A stretch of 64,000 nucleotides of DNA from JACVRN01 sp036389255 (lineage in GTDB: Bacteria; Acidobacteriota; Blastocatellia; Pyrinomonadales; Pyrinomonadaceae), in contig DASVQI010000029.1 in NCBI GenBank assembly GCA_036389255.1, positions 1-64,000 on the forward strand, written 5' to 3'. This document shows positions 51,174 to 61,259 of this stretch, in pieces. The first letter of the stretch is position 1. The number at the start of each line of letters is the position of its first letter. The notes beneath the pieces were generated by a model that was not told where the DNA came from, ran no database searches, and saw only the letters and a list, made by a program, of their open reading frames with translations. The translations under genes and the position numbers were made by a program.

Positions 51174-52505
51174 ATGCAGGATAGAAGCGGCGCGATGCTG
51201 ATAATCGGCGCAGGCCCTTGCGGGCTAGCGCACGCCAAGGCCCTCTCGGAGGCGGGCATTCCCTACGAACAGGTAGAGGCAGACCGCGACGTGGGCGGCA
51301 ACTGGTATCACGGCGTTTATCGCACCGTGCATATCATCTCGTCCCGCAAGACCACGGAGTTCACGGATTATCCCATGCCGCCGGACTATCCTGATTTTCC
51401 GAGCGCGCGGCAGATACTGGACTACATGCGCTCCTACGCCGAGCACTTCAACCTTTATCCGAAGATTGAGTTCAATACCAAGGTGACTATGGTGCGCCCG
51501 CGCGCCGACGAGCTTTGGGACGTGGAGATGGCAAGCGGCGAGCGGCGCACATACAAGGGCGTGCTAGTCTGCAACGGCCATCACTGGCACAGGCGGTTTC
51601 CAAAATACGAGGGCGAGTTCACGGGCGAGCTGCTGCACTCGAAGGATTACAAGGGGCCGGAGCAGCTAACCGACAAGCGGGTGCTTGTGATAGGCGGCGG
51701 AAACTCCGCCTGCGACGTGGTGTCCGAAGCGGCTCGCGTCAGCGCGGAAGCTCACCTGAGCAGCAGGCACGGCTACTGGTTCATGCCCAAGACTCTTCTT
51801 GGCAAACCGATAGTCGAATCACCCGTCCTTTATCTGCCGGTCTTCGTGCAGCGCATGATTCTACGCGCGCTGATTCGTCTGGTGGTTGGACGCTATGAGG
51901 ACTACGGGCTGCCCAGGCCCGACCATAAAATCTTTGAGAAGCATCCGACCATCAGCACCGAAGTCCTGCACTACCTGAAGCACGGGCGCATACGCCCGAG
52001 GCCGGACGTTGCCCGCTTTGAAGGAAAGACGGTTCACTTCACCGACGGCACAGAGACGGAGTTCGACACAATCATCTGCGCCACGGGCTTCTACGTCAGC
52101 TTCCCCTTCCTGCCGGAAGGCATGGTGACTGTCAAAAACGACAATCTGGCGATGCTTTACGGAAGCTGTGTGCTGCCCGAGTACAAGCACCTTTACATCA
52201 TAGGCACGCGGCAGACGCGCTACGGCATCGGCCCGCTACTGACGCCCGGCTCCAAGCTGATAGCACAGATGATTCAGTTGCAGAATCAGATGGAGCTTCC
52301 CATAGGGCTGGTGATAAAAGAGTCCGGCGGGAAGCTGCCGCAGACGCATCTGGTAGACCCCATAAAGGCGCTCAGGCAGATGCGCATGGCAAAGCACACC
52401 ATGCCGCTACTCTTAAAGCGCGAGCGCGGTCTGCGTAAAAAGCTTGAGCGGCCCACGCCGAAGGAGCTGGCGATTCAATCCAACCCCGACTTGCAGGTTT
52501 ATTGA
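51174..52505 (+). CDS. Flavin-containing monooxygenase
   Basis: A 443-residue FAD/NADPH enzyme. FAD-binding IIGAGPCGLAHAKAL opens it, the FMO identifying motif FTGELLHSKDY (FxGxxxHxxxY) is near residue 155, the NADPH-binding VIGGGNSACDV follows near 175, and ICATGFYVSFPFL near 300. The tyrosine where Baeyer-Villiger enzymes have W-P places it with N/S-type FMOs, though ketone oxidation is not excluded. It uses oxygen to insert an O atom into a small substrate. The SDR gene follows by five bases, so the two act in one operon. Confidence 0.88.
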   Translation: MQDRSGAMLIIGAGPCGLAHAKALSEAGIPYEQVEADRDVGGNWYHGVYRTVHIISSRKTTEFTDYPMPPDYPDFPSARQILDYMRSYAEHFNLYPKIEFNTKVTMVRPRADELWDVEMASGERRTYKGVLVCNGHHWHRRFPKYEGEFTGELLHSKDYKGPEQLTDKRVLVIGGGNSACDVVSEAARVSAEAHLSSRHGYWFMPKTLLGKPIVESPVLYLPVFVQRMILRALIRLVVGRYEDYGLPRPDHKIFEKHPTISTEVLHYLKHGRIRPRPDVARFEGKTVHFTDGTETEFDTIICATGFYVSFPFLPEGMVTVKNDNLAMLYGSCVLPEYKHLYIIGTRQTRYGIGPLLTPGSKLIAQMIQLQNQMELPIGLVIKESGGKLPQTHLVDPIKALRQMRMAKHTMPLLLKRERGLRKKLERPTPKELAIQSNPDLQVY

Positions 52506-52509
52506 TGAT

Positions 52510-53367
52510 ATGAGCCTGACACAGGAGAGCGTAGCCGTGGTGACGGGCGCGGGGAGCGGTATAGGCCGCGCTCTCTGCCTTCAGCTTGCGGCTGAGAAGA
52601 TAGCGGGCCTCGCAATCGCAGACCTCAACCGAGAGGCGCTGGAAGAGACGGCACGGATGCTTGAGCCTTCGGGGGCGCGAGTCTCCACGCATGTTCTGAG
52701 CGTTGCGGACTATGAAGCCATGCAGGCGTTTGTCGCGGATGTTCTGGCCGAGCACGGCAGAGTCACGCACCTGATTAACAACGCAGGCGTTTCACTCTTC
52801 GGTGACGTTGAAGAAGTCTCCATTGAAGATTTCGAGTGGCTGATGAGCATCAACTTCTGGGGCACAGTCTACGGCGTGAAGCTTTTCCTGCCAGTCCTCA
52901 GACAGCAGCCTGCGGCCCACATCATAAACGTGTCGAGCGTCTTCGGGCTGATTGCGCCGCCGGGCAACGCCGCCTACAGCGCCAGCAAATTTGCCGTGCG
53001 AGGCTTCACGGAAGCCCTGCGTCACGAGTTACAGGATACAGGCGTAGCCGTCTCGTGCGTCCACCCCGGAGGCGTGGCGACGAACATAGCGCGAAGCGGG
53101 CGGCTCGCGTCCGGCGCCCACATGGCCGCGAAGGAAGAGAGCGTCAAGTATCACACGAAGGTTTCCAAGACCACTTCGGAAGAGGCCGCGAGCCAGATAA
53201 TACGAGGCATCAAACGACGCTCCAAGCGCATACTCGTGGGCAGGGACGCTCGCCTCATAGACGTGATACACAGAGCCTCGCCAGAAAATTATCTGTCCGT
53301 CATGGATAGAATCTCGCACGGTCATCTTTCCAGACTCCGCAGGAAGCGCAAAGCCTCTTCAGCTTAA
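52510..53367 (+). CDS. SDR-family oxidoreductase
   Basis: A 285-residue short-chain dehydrogenase. Cofactor-binding GAGSGIGRAL, the NNAGVS segment, catalytic Ser in SSVFGLI and YxxxK in YSASKFAVRG are intact. It interconverts an alcohol and a ketone or aldehyde with NAD(P). The ATG at 52510 lies four bases after the monooxygenase stop; a longer frame starts at 52444 inside that gene. It overlaps the end of the convergent MFS gene by nine bases. Probable partner of the flavin monooxygenase. Confidence 0.9.
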   Translation: MSLTQESVAVVTGAGSGIGRALCLQLAAEKIAGLAIADLNREALEETARMLEPSGARVSTHVLSVADYEAMQAFVADVLAEHGRVTHLINNAGVSLFGDVEEVSIEDFEWLMSINFWGTVYGVKLFLPVLRQQPAAHIINVSSVFGLIAPPGNAAYSASKFAVRGFTEALRHELQDTGVAVSCVHPGGVATNIARSGRLASGAHMAAKEESVKYHTKVSKTTSEEAASQIIRGIKRRSKRILVGRDARLIDVIHRASPENYLSVMDRISHGHLSRLRRKRKASSA

Positions 53368-54705
53368 ATCCGCATCAGCCTTCCGGCGCATCCAGCTTTG
53401 CAGTCTCTCCATATCCTTTGTCACGGTGCGCGAGGCCGCGAACAAGACCAGCGCCAGCAGCAGCCCTAGCGCCGGGATGATGTACATGGCCGTGTGAAGC
53501 CCCGCCGCGCGATATGGCTCAAGCGCTCCTTGCGTAAAGCTCACGACTCCGCCCGCGCGCGCCGCCCGCATCGTGAAGAAGTCGCTCACCACTCCCGTCC
53601 CGTACGGGCCGAGCGACGCTCCGAGCACGTACATGGCGAAGAAGTAGAGCGCCATTGCCGTCCCGCGCAAAGATGGCTCAATCACGTCCTGAATAGTCGA
53701 ATAGACAGTGGAGTAGTAAGCGTACATCAGCGCGCAGCCCATCCCCATCAGAAGCATGAAGCCGACACGCTCGCCGCCCGGCCTCTCAAGCGCCAGATAC
53801 AGAAAAGGCACGGAGCAGATTATGGCCAGGCTTCCAACAAGCAATCGCCCGTTCATGCGTCGCTTCATGACCGCATCGCCTATGATGCCGCCAAGGATTA
53901 GACCGGGCGCTCCAGACAATCCATATACGACCATCGAGACGAACCCGGCCGAGCGTATGTCTGCGCCGTGATAACGCATCAGAAACGGCGTCAGGAATGA
54001 ACCTATGGCGTACATGTTGAAGTTGTGCAGCGCTCCCGAAATGATTAGCCAGCGCATAGTGGGAATCGAGAGCACTAGGCGATACGGCGACCCCTCGCGC
54101 TTGAGCCCGCCTATCTTATGCGCTTCGGCCGCGCCCCTCTGCGGCTCGCGTATCAGCAGCACGGCCAGAGCGCAGAGCAGCCCCGGAATCCCCGCCACGT
54201 AGAACGCAGGTCGCCAGCCGTACGAGCGCGCAATCGTCCCGCTCACGGCGAAGCTCAAGGCTACGCCTACGGGCAGGCCCAGCATGAAGATTGAAAGCGC
54301 TCTGGCGCGGCGGCTCGCCGGGAAGAGGTCACCGATTAAGGAGGTCGCGGCGGGCGCGCACGATGCTTCGCCCACGCCTACGCCCAAGCGAAGTATGAAG
54401 AGTTGCCAGAAGTTTCCGGCCCAACCCGACAGCACTGTCGTCAGGCTCCAGACGAAGACGCCTGCCGAGAGAATCCACTTCCGCCCCGTCTTATCCGTGA
54501 GGCGGCCGAGCGGGACGCCTACGAACGCGTAAAGCAGTGTGAAGGCCGTGCCGAGCGCGCCCATAGCGCCGTCGCTCATTGCCCACTCCCTACGTACGGC
54601 CTCGCCCACGGCTCCCAGTATCTGCCGGTCGAAGAAGTTCATAGTGTTGATGGCAAACAAGACCCATAAAGCAAACCACGCGCGAGGCTGCTTCTCTTGC
54701 TTCAT
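53359..54705 (-). CDS. MFS transporter (Spinster/OFA-like)
   Basis: A 448-residue twelve-helix transporter. Marks are the loop GRLTDKTGRKWIL (GxxxDxxGRK/R) after helix 2, SRRARALSIFMLG after helix 5, and a second half with GGIIGDAVMKRRMNGR. The family moves organic acids, lipids or drugs with protons. The ATG at 54705 has GGAGGAG 9 bases upstream; a longer frame to 54744 is possible. A TetR-type operator lies 143 bases upstream. Neighbouring catabolic genes suggest import of an organic substrate or export of a product. Confidence 0.88.
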   Translation of the reverse strand: MKQEKQPRAWFALWVLFAINTMNFFDRQILGAVGEAVRREWAMSDGAMGALGTAFTLLYAFVGVPLGRLTDKTGRKWILSAGVFVWSLTTVLSGWAGNFWQLFILRLGVGVGEASCAPAATSLIGDLFPASRRARALSIFMLGLPVGVALSFAVSGTIARSYGWRPAFYVAGIPGLLCALAVLLIREPQRGAAEAHKIGGLKREGSPYRLVLSIPTMRWLIISGALHNFNMYAIGSFLTPFLMRYHGADIRSAGFVSMVVYGLSGAPGLILGGIIGDAVMKRRMNGRLLVGSLAIICSVPFLYLALERPGGERVGFMLLMGMGCALMYAYYSTVYSTIQDVIEPSLRGTAMALYFFAMYVLGASLGPYGTGVVSDFFTMRAARAGGVVSFTQGALEPYRAAGLHTAMYIIPALGLLLALVLFAASRTVTKDMERLQSWMRRKADADLS

Positions 54706-54847
54706 CTGTACAGGCTCCTCCGTAGATGGGCGGTTGTCGGCCAACTTGAGAACAGAGCTTCAAGCCCGGAACAGAACTTTTGATGGAGAATGACGGTGTA
54801 TGAAGGCCGGAACAAAAGCTTGACGTTTTTGCGAGCCAGTGCTACTT

Positions 54848-54863
54848 TACCGACCGTTCGGTA
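54848..54863. promoter_or_regulatory. TetR-type operator
   Basis: TACCGACCGTTCGGTA, a 16-base inverted repeat with seven of eight paired positions, typical in length and spacing for TetR-family operators. It lies between the divergent MFS and TonB-receptor genes, so one repressor could control both. No TetR gene is in the window. Confidence 0.6.
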
Positions 54864-54994
54864 GCCATTATGCTCGACTCGTAAGCCCCGGTCAATTCCT
54901 TTAGCTCATTCGTTAGAAGCTGTCACAAGCAATAAGTATTCTGGCTGCCTTCTCGACCGTCATCACTTCCCTGTACTCTAAGGAGATAATTTCA

Positions 54995-57900
54995 ATGAGA
55001 AGCCTGACTCATCTTTGTTTGACGTTGCTTTTCATCCTCGTCATAGGAGTCTCCACAGCCTTCTCGCAGGCGTCCAGCTCGACCGCCGAACTGCGGGGAC
55101 AGGTTACTGACACGGCGGGAGCGGCAGTTCCCAACGCCACCGTCACCATTACGGATGTGGGCAAAGGCACAAGCCGCACCACGACCACGGACGCGGAAGG
55201 CAACTACGTATTTTTGAATCTTCTTCCGAGCTCTTACGAGTTGAAGGTGGAAGCCGCGTCACGTGGCTTTGCGGCAACCTCCAACCGCATAGAATTGACC
55301 GTGGGACAGCAGGCCAACATCCCCGTGCAGCTAGGCGCGCAGGTTTCGGCTACCATCAACATCGTCGGCGGGCAGGAGGTGGTAGAGACAGACCGCACTC
55401 AGCAGTCGTCCGTAGTTGACGAGCGGCAGATTACGAATCTCCCCATCAGTCGCAGGAACTATCTGGACTACGCGCTGCTGACGCCCGGCGTCAGCGACGC
55501 AGACAATATCTCGGACGCTTCGGACTTTCGCGTCGCGCAGACTCCGCAATCGGGCCTCTCGTTCGGCGGCAACAACGGTCGCGGCAATCTGGTGGCTGTG
55601 GACGGAGGCGAGACGAACACGGTTTCGGGCGGCGTGCAGACGACCGTCAATCAGGAAGCCGTGCAGGAGTTTCAGGTCTTACGCAACAGCTACAACGCGG
55701 AGTTCGGAGGGGCTTCGGGCGGCATCGTCAACATCATCTCAAAGTCGGGCTCGAATCGCTGGAGCGGCTCCGTCTTCGGGCTCTTCCGCGACGAGAGATT
55801 CGATGCGCGCAACGCCTTCGACTTCAACCCGGGCGGCAAGTCGTCCTTTAGCCGACAGCAGTACGGCGGCTCGCTCGGCGGGCCCATCAACAGGGACAAG
55901 ACCTTCTTCTTCACCTCTCTGGAAAGATTCAGTCAGGACGAGACGACCTTCGTCAATCTTCTCAACGACCCGTCGGTCTTCGGCCTGACGGCTTCGCAGA
56001 CCTCTCTCTTCAACTATCTGGCGGGGACGCCGTTTGCCGCGCTCGCAACCGGCTTGAGCGGAACGCTGACGACGACCGCCAACAGGTACCCGCGAACCGT
56101 CTCGCTCTTTACCAACGCGAGCGGCCAGTTCCCCTTCAACTCGAATCAGACGACTTTCACTGCGCGCCTAGACCACAACTTCAGCCCGAACGACAACGGC
56201 TATCTGCGCTTCAACCTGAACGATTCCACGTTCGAGAATCAGGCGGCGGGCGCGCTGACGGCCGTCTCGCGTGGCCGCGCGCTGGAAACTCTGAACGGCG
56301 GCATACTGCTTTCGGAGAACCATCAATTCAACGCGAACGCCGTTAACGAATTGAAGCTGCAATACAGCTATCTTAAGTTCGGCGTCATACCGAACGACCC
56401 CATAGGCCCGGAGTTTAATATAGAAGGCTTCGGCTTCTTCGGGCGCGACATCTTTCTGCCGTCCTTGACGAAGCAGCGACAGTACGACTTGCTGGACAAC
56501 ATCTCTTACGTTCGCAACAGCCACACATTAAAGTTCGGCGGCTCGATTTTCGCAACGCACGTGGTGACCGCCAACGAGACATTCTTCGGCGGGCGCTTCA
56601 ACTTCGGCGCGGCCATTCCGCTTGCGAACATCATCCCGGCGGCGACGCTCCCAGCCCTGACCGCTTTCCTGCAAGCGAACAATCCGGCCCAGTTGGCGGC
56701 GCTTACTACGCCCATCAACGCCTTGCAGTCCTTCAACCTGAACCTGCCCATCGTCTACCAGCAGGGCTTCGGCACGGCTGAAGTCAATTCGATGACTTAC
56801 CGCTACGCGCTCTACGCTCAGGACACATGGAAGGTCAGGAACAACTTCACGCTGACCTACGGCGTGCGTTATTCCATCAGCGACGAGCCGTTCTACATGC
56901 CGCTAGACAAGAACGACTTCCAGCCGCGCTTGGGCTTCTCTTGGGATCCGTGGAATGACGGGAAGACAGCGATTCGCGCGGGCGCGGGAATCTTTTCGGG
57001 CTACACCATCTACTCCGTGCCTAACGTGACGAAGACGCTGAGCGGCTTTCCGGGCGACCCCATCAACATAGTGCTGGCGACGGCCACTTCCGCAGCGCTC
57101 GGTCTGCCCAGTTCCTTCGCCGTCTATCAGACTCTGCTGGCGCAGGGCGTCATAGGCACGCGTCCCATAGTGGCGTCAGACCTTGCGCAGTTCGGAGTGA
57201 CGCCGAAGCCGGGCGCGCCTCTGGAAGTTCGCTTCCGCGCAGCGCCGGATTATGAGACGCCTACGACTTATCAGGCCAGCTTCGGCATACAAAGGGATTT
57301 GGGGCGAGGCTTTTCGCTTGAGCTAAGCTACCTGTGGACGCGCGGGCTGCACATCACGCGCAACCGGGACACGAACCAGTTCAGGATGACGGGCTTTAAT
57401 CCTACCTTCGGCGTGCCTTGCTTCGTGCGCTTCCCGACGGCCGTAGCGACCTCCGCAACCTCATGTCTGGGAGCGGCGAGCGACTTCATCAATCCTCTGA
57501 GATTTCAGGATAACATTTACGAGTCAACGGCCAACTCCTTCTACAACGCCGGCACCGTCTCATTGCAGAGACGCTTTGCCAATAACTTCAGCGTCAACGT
57601 GCATTACACTTACTCCAAGTCCATTGACGAGGTGACGGATTTTAACAGCGACTGGTCTGCGCAGAATCCATTGAACCTTCGATTAGACCGCGCGCTGTCC
57701 GCTTTCGACCAGCGTCACCGTGCCGTCTTTAGCGGCGTCTTCGGCAGCCCCTTCAGGAATAGGGTATTTGCCGACTGGACTTTCGCGCCTATCTTCATAG
57801 CGCAATCGGGGCGGCCCTTCAATTTACTGCTGGGCATAGACGTGAACAACGACGGGCGCTCGCAAAGTGACCGTCCCTTCGACGCGCCGCGCAACTCCGG

Positions 57901-58183
57901 CATAGGCGAGCCCTTCTATAGCTTCGACGCACGCCTCGCGCGCCGCTTCCCCTTCAAGGAAACCATGTACCTTGAGCTTACGCTCGAAGGCTTCAATCTC
58001 TTCAATCGAACCAACTTCACAGGCATCAACAACGTCGTCGGCAGCCTCTCGCTCGCGCAGTTGAAGGCGTTGGCCACCACGCACCCGCGCGGCAACCCGC
58101 TCGCCGCCCCGACGCAACCGCTAGGGTTTACTTCGGCAGCGCCGCCCCGGCAGTTGCAGTTCGGCGTTCGTCTCAATTTTTAA
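54995..58183 (+). CDS. TonB-dependent receptor with CarboxypepD_reg domain
   Basis: A 1062-residue outer-membrane protein. A signal peptide (LCLTLLFILVIGVSTAFS) is followed by a carboxypeptidase-regulatory beta domain (ELRGQVTDTAGAAVPNATVT, about 28-110), a plug (NLPISRRNYLDYALLTPGV and NSYNAEFGGASGGIVNIISK), and a long beta-barrel with many aromatic-ended strands, closing in LQFGVRLNF with a C-terminal Phe. It is the Oar-like type, which lacks a recognisable TonB box and is typical of Acidobacteria. It imports a bulky substrate. Start has AAGGAG ten bases upstream. Confidence 0.9.
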   Translation: MRSLTHLCLTLLFILVIGVSTAFSQASSSTAELRGQVTDTAGAAVPNATVTITDVGKGTSRTTTTDAEGNYVFLNLLPSSYELKVEAASRGFAATSNRIELTVGQQANIPVQLGAQVSATINIVGGQEVVETDRTQQSSVVDERQITNLPISRRNYLDYALLTPGVSDADNISDASDFRVAQTPQSGLSFGGNNGRGNLVAVDGGETNTVSGGVQTTVNQEAVQEFQVLRNSYNAEFGGASGGIVNIISKSGSNRWSGSVFGLFRDERFDARNAFDFNPGGKSSFSRQQYGGSLGGPINRDKTFFFTSLERFSQDETTFVNLLNDPSVFGLTASQTSLFNYLAGTPFAALATGLSGTLTTTANRYPRTVSLFTNASGQFPFNSNQTTFTARLDHNFSPNDNGYLRFNLNDSTFENQAAGALTAVSRGRALETLNGGILLSENHQFNANAVNELKLQYSYLKFGVIPNDPIGPEFNIEGFGFFGRDIFLPSLTKQRQYDLLDNISYVRNSHTLKFGGSIFATHVVTANETFFGGRFNFGAAIPLANIIPAATLPALTAFLQANNPAQLAALTTPINALQSFNLNLPIVYQQGFGTAEVNSMTYRYALYAQDTWKVRNNFTLTYGVRYSISDEPFYMPLDKNDFQPRLGFSWDPWNDGKTAIRAGAGIFSGYTIYSVPNVTKTLSGFPGDPINIVLATATSAALGLPSSFAVYQTLLAQGVIGTRPIVASDLAQFGVTPKPGAPLEVRFRAAPDYETPTTYQASFGIQRDLGRGFSLELSYLWTRGLHITRNRDTNQFRMTGFNPTFGVPCFVRFPTAVATSATSCLGAASDFINPLRFQDNIYESTANSFYNAGTVSLQRRFANNFSVNVHYTYSKSIDEVTDFNSDWSAQNPLNLRLDRALSAFDQRHRAVFSGVFGSPFRNRVFADWTFAPIFIAQSGRPFNLLLGIDVNNDGRSQSDRPFDAPRNSGIGEPFYSFDARLARRFPFKETMYLELTLEGFNLFNRTNFTGINNVVGSLSLAQLKALATTHPRGNPLAAPTQPLGFTSAAPPRQLQFGVRLNF

Positions 58184-58269
58184 AGCACTGCGATACGGTG
58201 AAGCATCTTTCCGAGGAGAGCCTCTGCTTAAAGTCCGGGGCTCTACTTACTCTTTAAGGGACATCATTC

Positions 58270-59085
58270 ATGCCATACGTGGAGAACGAGGGGACTAAGA
58301 TTTACTGGGATGAGAGCGGCGAGGGCGAGCCGCTTCTGCTCATCATGGGGCTGGGGTCTGCGTCCGACATGTGGTATCGCCTCCTGCCACGGTTCGCCGC
58401 CCGCTACAGGACTATCTTCTTCGACAATCGCGGCACCGGCCGGAGTGATGTTCACGCGGGGCCGTATTCGATAGCCGATATGGCAAAGGATGCGGCCGCC
58501 GTCATGGATGCCGCAGGCGTTGAGAGAGCGCACGTCTTCGGCTTCTCTATGGGCGGCTTCATAGCGCAGGAGTTTGCGCTACGGTATTCGGAGAGAGTCC
58601 GCAGGCTGGTGCTGGCCTCGACTGCGTGCGGAGGAAGCGAAGTCGTGTGGGCCGCGCCCGAAGTCCTGACGGCGCTTGAGGCCAAGGGGGTGAAGACACG
58701 CGAAGAAGGATTCCGTATGACTGCGCCCTATAACTATCATCCTTCCACGCCGCGCTCGCTGATAGAAGAAGACATGGCCGTGACGCTTCGCTCGCCTCTG
58801 AAAAGAGAGAGCTATCAGGCGCAGCTTCGGGCCATCGTCACTTGGGAAGGCTCATACAGCCGCTTGAAAGCTTTGTCCAAGCGGACGCTCGTGCTTCACG
58901 GCGACAGCGACCGGTTGATTCCAACCGAGAATGGCCGCATACTCGCGCGCGTCATCCCTCGCGCAGAGCTTGTTTTGATAGGCGAGGCGGGCCACAGGTT
59001 CATGACGGACAAGCTGGAAGAGTCGGCCCGTGCCATCCTCTCGTTTCTGGAAGGCGCGGAAGCTCAGAAGCAGTCCGCCCCTTAG
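58270..59085 (+). CDS. Alpha/beta-fold hydrolase
   Basis: A 271-residue cytoplasmic hydrolase. Oxyanion MGLGSASDMW, DNRGTGRSD, the nucleophile elbow GFSMGGFIA (Ser near 97), acid HGDSDRLIP (Asp near 218) and His in EAGHRFMT (near 246) complete a catalytic triad. It cuts esters, lactones or similar bonds. The position in a cluster with a flavin monooxygenase suits an esterase or lactonase step. The next gene follows after 38 bases. Confidence 0.9.
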   Translation: MPYVENEGTKIYWDESGEGEPLLLIMGLGSASDMWYRLLPRFAARYRTIFFDNRGTGRSDVHAGPYSIADMAKDAAAVMDAAGVERAHVFGFSMGGFIAQEFALRYSERVRRLVLASTACGGSEVVWAAPEVLTALEAKGVKTREEGFRMTAPYNYHPSTPRSLIEEDMAVTLRSPLKRESYQAQLRAIVTWEGSYSRLKALSKRTLVLHGDSDRLIPTENGRILARVIPRAELVLIGEAGHRFMTDKLEESARAILSFLEGAEAQKQSAP

Positions 59086-59123
59086 AATTTATTGATTCTT
59101 AGACATAGCCGGAGAGACAGAGC

Positions 59124-60104
59124 ATGAAGAGCGTAAGATTTCATGAGTTCGGAAACCCGTCGGAGCAGTTGCGCGTGGAGGACGTGCCGCAGCCCGAGCC
59201 CGGAGCTAATCAGGTCTTGGTCAGGATGCGCGTGCGCTCCATAAACCCTTCCGACCTGCTCACGGTGCGCGGGCTTTACGGCTCGCTCCCGAAGCTTCCG
59301 GCAACGCCCGGCCTCGAAGGCATGGGCGAAGTGGCGGCCGTTGGCGAAGGCGTAGGGAATTTTCAGGTGGGCCAGCGCGTGATTCCCCTCGGCATAGCGG
59401 GGACTTGGGCCGAATACCTGCTGGCCGAAAGCACGCAGCTTCTACCGGTGCCCGACAGCATCTCTGACCAGACCGCAGCACAATTCGTAGTCAATCCGTT
59501 GACGGCTTGGATTATGACCGTGGAAGAGCTTGCGCTTCAGCCCGACGAATGGCTGCTGCAAACGGCTGCGGGCTCGACGCTCGGTCGCGTAGTGCTACAG
59601 ATTGCGCGTCACAGGGGATTCAAGACTATCAACGTAGTCAGGCGGCGCGCACAGGTTGAAGAGTTGAAGTCGCTCGGCGCGAATGAAGTTATCTGCACGG
59701 AGGACGAAGACCTTGTTGAGCGCGTGCGTGAAATCACTGGCCAGGCCGGGCTCACCAAGGCCATAGATGCGGTCGGAGGCGAAACGGGCGGCGCGGTCAT
59801 TCGCGCGCTCGGCCGCAAAGGCGTGATGCTTGTCTACGGGCTGCTGTCCATGGAGCCGATGCCTGTTGATAGCGGTCGCATGATATTTACATCAATGACG
59901 ATACGCGGATTCTGGCTAGGCGAATGGTTTCGCTCCGCCGCGCCCGAACAACAACTGAAAGTTACGATGGAGTTGCTGCGGCTGATGGCCACAAACGAGA
60001 TTGTCCCGCCCGTCGAAGCGGAATACCCGCTCGCGAACGTGCTCGCAGCCATAGAGCATTCCGAGCGCGCTGGCCGCAGTGGCAAAGTGCTGCTCGTAGG
60101 CTAA
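59124..60104 (+). CDS. Zinc-independent quinone oxidoreductase / enoyl-reductase-like MDR
   Basis: A 326-residue medium-chain dehydrogenase/reductase. It lacks the structural-zinc cysteines and reads GLEGMGEVAAVGEGVG and AAGSTLGRVVLQIARHRGF (NADPH site), closest to the MECR/quinone oxidoreductase branch. It reduces double bonds in enones or 2-enoyl thioesters with NADPH. Close to the hydrolase and transcribed with it. The Zn-alcohol dehydrogenase gene converges on it, with the two stops 11 bases apart. Confidence 0.88.
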   Translation: MKSVRFHEFGNPSEQLRVEDVPQPEPGANQVLVRMRVRSINPSDLLTVRGLYGSLPKLPATPGLEGMGEVAAVGEGVGNFQVGQRVIPLGIAGTWAEYLLAESTQLLPVPDSISDQTAAQFVVNPLTAWIMTVEELALQPDEWLLQTAAGSTLGRVVLQIARHRGFKTINVVRRRAQVEELKSLGANEVICTEDEDLVERVREITGQAGLTKAIDAVGGETGGAVIRALGRKGVMLVYGLLSMEPMPVDSGRMIFTSMTIRGFWLGEWFRSAAPEQQLKVTMELLRLMATNEIVPPVEAEYPLANVLAAIEHSERAGRSGKVLLVG

Positions 60105-60115
60105 AAGATTTTCGC

Positions 60116-61219
60116 TTACGGCCAGCGAATAATGCCGCGTGCGCCTTCGCCGGAGGCCAGCGCCGAGAGCGCATCGTTGACTTCTTCCAGCCTGTAAGTG
60201 CGCGTGGCCAGCTCGTGAAGCTTCAGCCTGCCTTCCCTGTGAAGCTCAACCAGTCGCGGGATGTCTCTCAGGGGCTGGCCTGAGCCGTAGACAGAGCCCA
60301 CGAGTCGCTTCTCCTGCATCACGAAAGGAAAGAGCGGGAAAGCCGCACGCGCGTCCGTGCGCGAGAGCCCTGTGAGTACGACCGTGCCGCCTTTGCGCGC
60401 AAAGCGCAGCGCCTGCCCCAGAGTCTCCGGCATGCCCACAGTGTCGAAGAGGTAATCAGCGCCGCGCCCGTTCGTCAGCGCGGCCACCTGCTCCACTATG
60501 TCGTCTGTAGATTCGAGCGCGTCAGTTGCCCCGAACCCAAGCGCGAGTTCCAGAGGCGCTCGCCGCGTATCCACCGCTATAATCTTTTCACAGTCTGCGA
60601 GTCTTGCGCCCTGCACTACGTTCAGCCCCACGCCGCCAGCGCCTATGACAACCACGCGCGCTCCGGCCTCTACGCGAGCGGCGTTCATCACAGCGCCCAC
60701 GCCTGTAATGACCGCGCAGCCGAGTGTGGCCAGCGCCTCGAACTCCACATCAGCCGGGACTGCCGCCGCGCCCTCTTCCGCCACCACGGCGAAGTCCGCG
60801 AAGCAGGCCGTGCTGTTGAAATGCGCGACGTCCGTGCCTCTCGCACGCAGTCGTGTGCCGCCCGCCGGAAGACGGTTGCGAAAAGTAGTCTTCTCAAGAC
60901 GGTCGCAGAGAACGGGGCGACCTTCCAGACAGGGCGGGCACTGTCCGCAGGGAGGAGCCCAGCAGAGAACTACGTGGTCGCCCTCACGAAGTCGCGTGAC
61001 GCCTTCGCCTACCTCGCGCACAATCCCTGCGCCCTCGTGGCCCAGCACGAGCGGAGTCCGGGCGGGCCAGTCGCCGCGCGCCGGGTGCAGGTCGCTGTGA
61101 CAAACCCCTGCCGCTCTGATTTCAACCAGAACTTCGCCCGCACGCGGCGCTTCCAGCTCCGCCTCTTCAACCGATAGCGGGCTGCCCTGCTCCCACAGAA
61201 TCGCTGCGTCAATCTTCAT
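60116..61219 (-). CDS. Zinc-containing alcohol dehydrogenase (class III-like)
   Basis: A 367-residue MDR enzyme with catalytic zinc ligands (Cys in GVCHSDLHP, His-Glu in LGHEGAG) and the four structural cysteines in CGQCPPCLEGRPVLCDR. The NAD fold has VVIGAGGVGLNVVQGARLA. It oxidises an alcohol to an aldehyde or ketone. The ATG at 61219 (MKIDAAIL) is chosen; the longer frame from 61276 overlaps the phosphotransferase gene's end and adds a non-conserved lead. Same direction as the phosphotransferase, thioesterase and hydratase genes, so likely part of one leftward operon. Confidence 0.9.
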   Translation of the reverse strand: MKIDAAILWEQGSPLSVEEAELEAPRAGEVLVEIRAAGVCHSDLHPARGDWPARTPLVLGHEGAGIVREVGEGVTRLREGDHVVLCWAPPCGQCPPCLEGRPVLCDRLEKTTFRNRLPAGGTRLRARGTDVAHFNSTACFADFAVVAEEGAAAVPADVEFEALATLGCAVITGVGAVMNAARVEAGARVVVIGAGGVGLNVVQGARLADCEKIIAVDTRRAPLELALGFGATDALESTDDIVEQVAALTNGRGADYLFDTVGMPETLGQALRFARKGGTVVLTGLSRTDARAAFPLFPFVMQEKRLVGSVYGSGQPLRDIPRLVELHREGRLKLHELATRTYRLEEVNDALSALASGEGARGIIRWP

Positions 61220-61259
61220 AATTGCTTCAATTGAATGAAAAAAAATGAATAAATACCCT

